A stretch of DNA of 7,262 nucleotides from assembly GCA_947036575.1 (NCBI GenBank), contig CAMQSH010000095.1:1-7262 (forward strand). The letters are read 5' to 3'. Both the position numbers and the translations under genes were made by a program. This document shows positions 5,992 to 7,262 of this stretch, in pieces. Source of the stretch: an uncultured Brevinema sp. GTDB lineage: Bacteria; Spirochaetota; Brevinematia; Brevinematales; Brevinemataceae. Each line of letters begins with the position of its first letter. Position 1 is the stretch's first letter. The notes beneath the pieces are model-generated. The model did no database searches, was not told the DNA's origin, and was given only the letters and a program-made list of their open reading frames with translations.

Positions 5992-7262
5992 ATGCGCCAT
6001 TTTTTTTTAATATTTTTTTCACCTATTATTATTTTTACTCAATCATATCAAGTCAACTCTTCAGAAATGTCTTTAAGAATTTCTGATTCTTTAGACACAT
6101 TAAATGTAAACATCTTTTTCACAAATGACACTTCTCCCTTAGCTCAACGCTATGATTTTAAACAAATCATACAACTTTTTCAACAAAAACGCTACTCTTT
6201 TTTTCTTAAAGAAAGCACTTTATTCCAAAAAAAATATCCTTTAAATACTTATAGTAATGAACTTATATGGTTAAGAGCTCATACTCATTTACAAAACAGT
6301 AATATCACTCAAGCGCAAGAGCTATTACTAAGCTTAACTAATTTACAAAATTTAGAAATTAAGCACCGAGCTTTACTAGATTTATACCAGCTCAATATAG
6401 ATAATCACAATATTTCTCAGGCTATATTTTTTATCAAAAACATTCATGATTCACCCATAGGATCACCCTACAAAGAAATAGCTCATGTAAAATATACTTA
6501 TCAGGCTATTCTTACCCAAAATTATAAACAAGCTCCTAATCTATTACAAAGTTTTGAAGCCTTATATCCCAATTCGATTTATCTTGATGAGCTCCAATAT
6601 TTTATGGCACTCAATGATATCGCTAATGATAATATCGAAAGAGCTAAGTTTTATGCCTCTACTGTATTATCTAAAAAAACTAATATTGCAATTCAACGCC
6701 TTATGGGAGAAATAGAACTACAAGAAGGAAATTACGAAAAAGCTCTTTCTTACTTTCTACCTATTGCTAATATAAATAACAAATTTCAAGATGAAGGCAT
6801 TTTTAAATCAGCATTACTGTATAAACATCAAAAAAAATATCAAGAAGCACATGAATTGTTTTCAAGGATTTTCGCATATTACCAAAATTCTCCCTACTTC
6901 GAAAGAGCATCAACAGAACTTGCTAGTATAAATATTATTCTCAAACGATATGATGATGCTCTCATGTATTATTTGCAAGAAAGTGGTTACACGGGACCCC
7001 GAAAAGCTACTGCATTACTTAAAATAGCAGAAATTCATTTTTTAAAAACTAATTCTATGGCAACAAGACGTACTGCAAATCATATTCAAGTATCATTTCC
7101 TTATAGTGCTTATGCTAATGAAGCTTTATATTGGGTAGGACGCTCTTATCTTCTTGATAAAGAATTCAAAAAAAGTATTGAAATATTTGATGAGTACCTT
7201 ATCAGAGAACCTCAAAGTCCTAAAAAAGATGAAATTATGATATTTTTAGGGCATGCTCATGC
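5992..7262 (+). CDS. Secreted TPR-repeat protein (BamD/CpoB-like repeats), 3' end beyond window
   Basis: Partial gene: the frame is open for 423 codons to the window edge. The start codon is the first ATG after an in-frame TAA at 5983-5985. The N terminus (MRHFFLIFFSPIIIFTQS) has basic Arg2/His3 and a hydrophobic core to about residue 15, a likely Sec signal peptide with possible cleavage near 18. No Cys is present, so it is not a lipoprotein. The rest is all-helical. TPR-like units are clearest at about 239-260 (GEIELQEGNYEKALSYFLPI), 271-297, 306-330 (SINIILKRYDDALMYYLQES) and 376-406. The last unit (NEALYWVGRSYLLDKEFKKS, then IEIFDEYL) is the 'AlYwlGxsyy...A...F' pattern typical of periplasmic BamD/CpoB (YbgF)-type repeats. 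A periplasmic or envelope scaffold role is the best inference; no specific function is claimed. There is no proper Shine-Dalgarno site, only GG at 5975-5976. It is divergent from ligA. Confidence 0.85.
   Translation, partial: MRHFFLIFFSPIIIFTQSYQVNSSEMSLRISDSLDTLNVNIFFTNDTSPLAQRYDFKQIIQLFQQKRYSFFLKESTLFQKKYPLNTYSNELIWLRAHTHLQNSNITQAQELLLSLTNLQNLEIKHRALLDLYQLNIDNHNISQAIFFIKNIHDSPIGSPYKEIAHVKYTYQAILTQNYKQAPNLLQSFEALYPNSIYLDELQYFMALNDIANDNIERAKFYASTVLSKKTNIAIQRLMGEIELQEGNYEKALSYFLPIANINNKFQDEGIFKSALLYKHQKKYQEAHELFSRIFAYYQNSPYFERASTELASINIILKRYDDALMYYLQESGYTGPRKATALLKIAEIHFLKTNSMATRRTANHIQVSFPYSAYANEALYWVGRSYLLDKEFKKSIEIFDEYLIREPQSPKKDEIMIFLGHAH

Noticed and set aside
6067..6069. Met26 as the true start of the secreted TPR protein
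   Set aside because: No ribosome site precedes it, and it would remove a convincing signal peptide. ATG 5992 is preferred.

Overview
The window is AT-rich, with coding sequence full of A/T-ending codons and poly-A/T spacers. It reads as ordinary chromosome of a low-GC, cell-wall-bearing bacterium. There are six protein-coding genes, two cut by the window edges. Clear Shine-Dalgarno sites (AGGAG, AGGGG, AAAGGA), a secreted lipoprotein with an SSC lipobox, and a BamD/CpoB-like secreted TPR protein suggest a diderm with normal SD-led translation. A spirochaete would fit, but this is an inference from general character and is not proven by any single feature. I see no RNA genes, insertion sequences, CRISPR arrays, attachment sites or replication origin. 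No gene-free stretch exceeds about 180 bases.

Left part (1-1073, + strand): the tail of a DEAD-box RNA helicase carrying a DbpA-type RNA-binding domain ends at 261. A strong intrinsic terminator follows at about 301-337. A 209-residue cytoplasmic TPR-like protein of unknown role (444-1073) comes next and converges on murB with only 10 bases between the stop codons.

Middle part (1084-3594): murB (- strand), which makes UDP-N-acetylmuramate for peptidoglycan, and a 457-residue lipoprotein (+ strand) diverge from a 144-base AT-rich spacer. That spacer holds candidate promoters for both genes and a 17-base palindrome. The lipoprotein has repeated beta-strand units suggesting a propeller-like body and a C-terminal PKD/Ig-like domain. 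It ends at a 14-bp hairpin that looks bidirectional and also serves ligA.

Right part (3611-7262): ligA (- strand), the NAD-dependent DNA ligase, is 758 residues long. This exceeds the usual length of about 670 because of a charged, coiled-coil-like insertion before a degenerate last helix-hairpin-helix. A divergent + strand gene starts at 5992 and runs off the window. It encodes a secreted TPR protein whose only good promoter lies so close to the ATG that its mRNA may be leaderless.

The genes do not form one pathway. They are mostly single transcription units in alternating orientation: housekeeping genes (RNA helicase, murB, ligA) interleaved with lineage-specific envelope or TPR proteins. 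I found no convincing new multi-gene system. The observations most worth checking are the LigA insertion, the possible leaderless start at 5992 and the uncharacterised lipoprotein.
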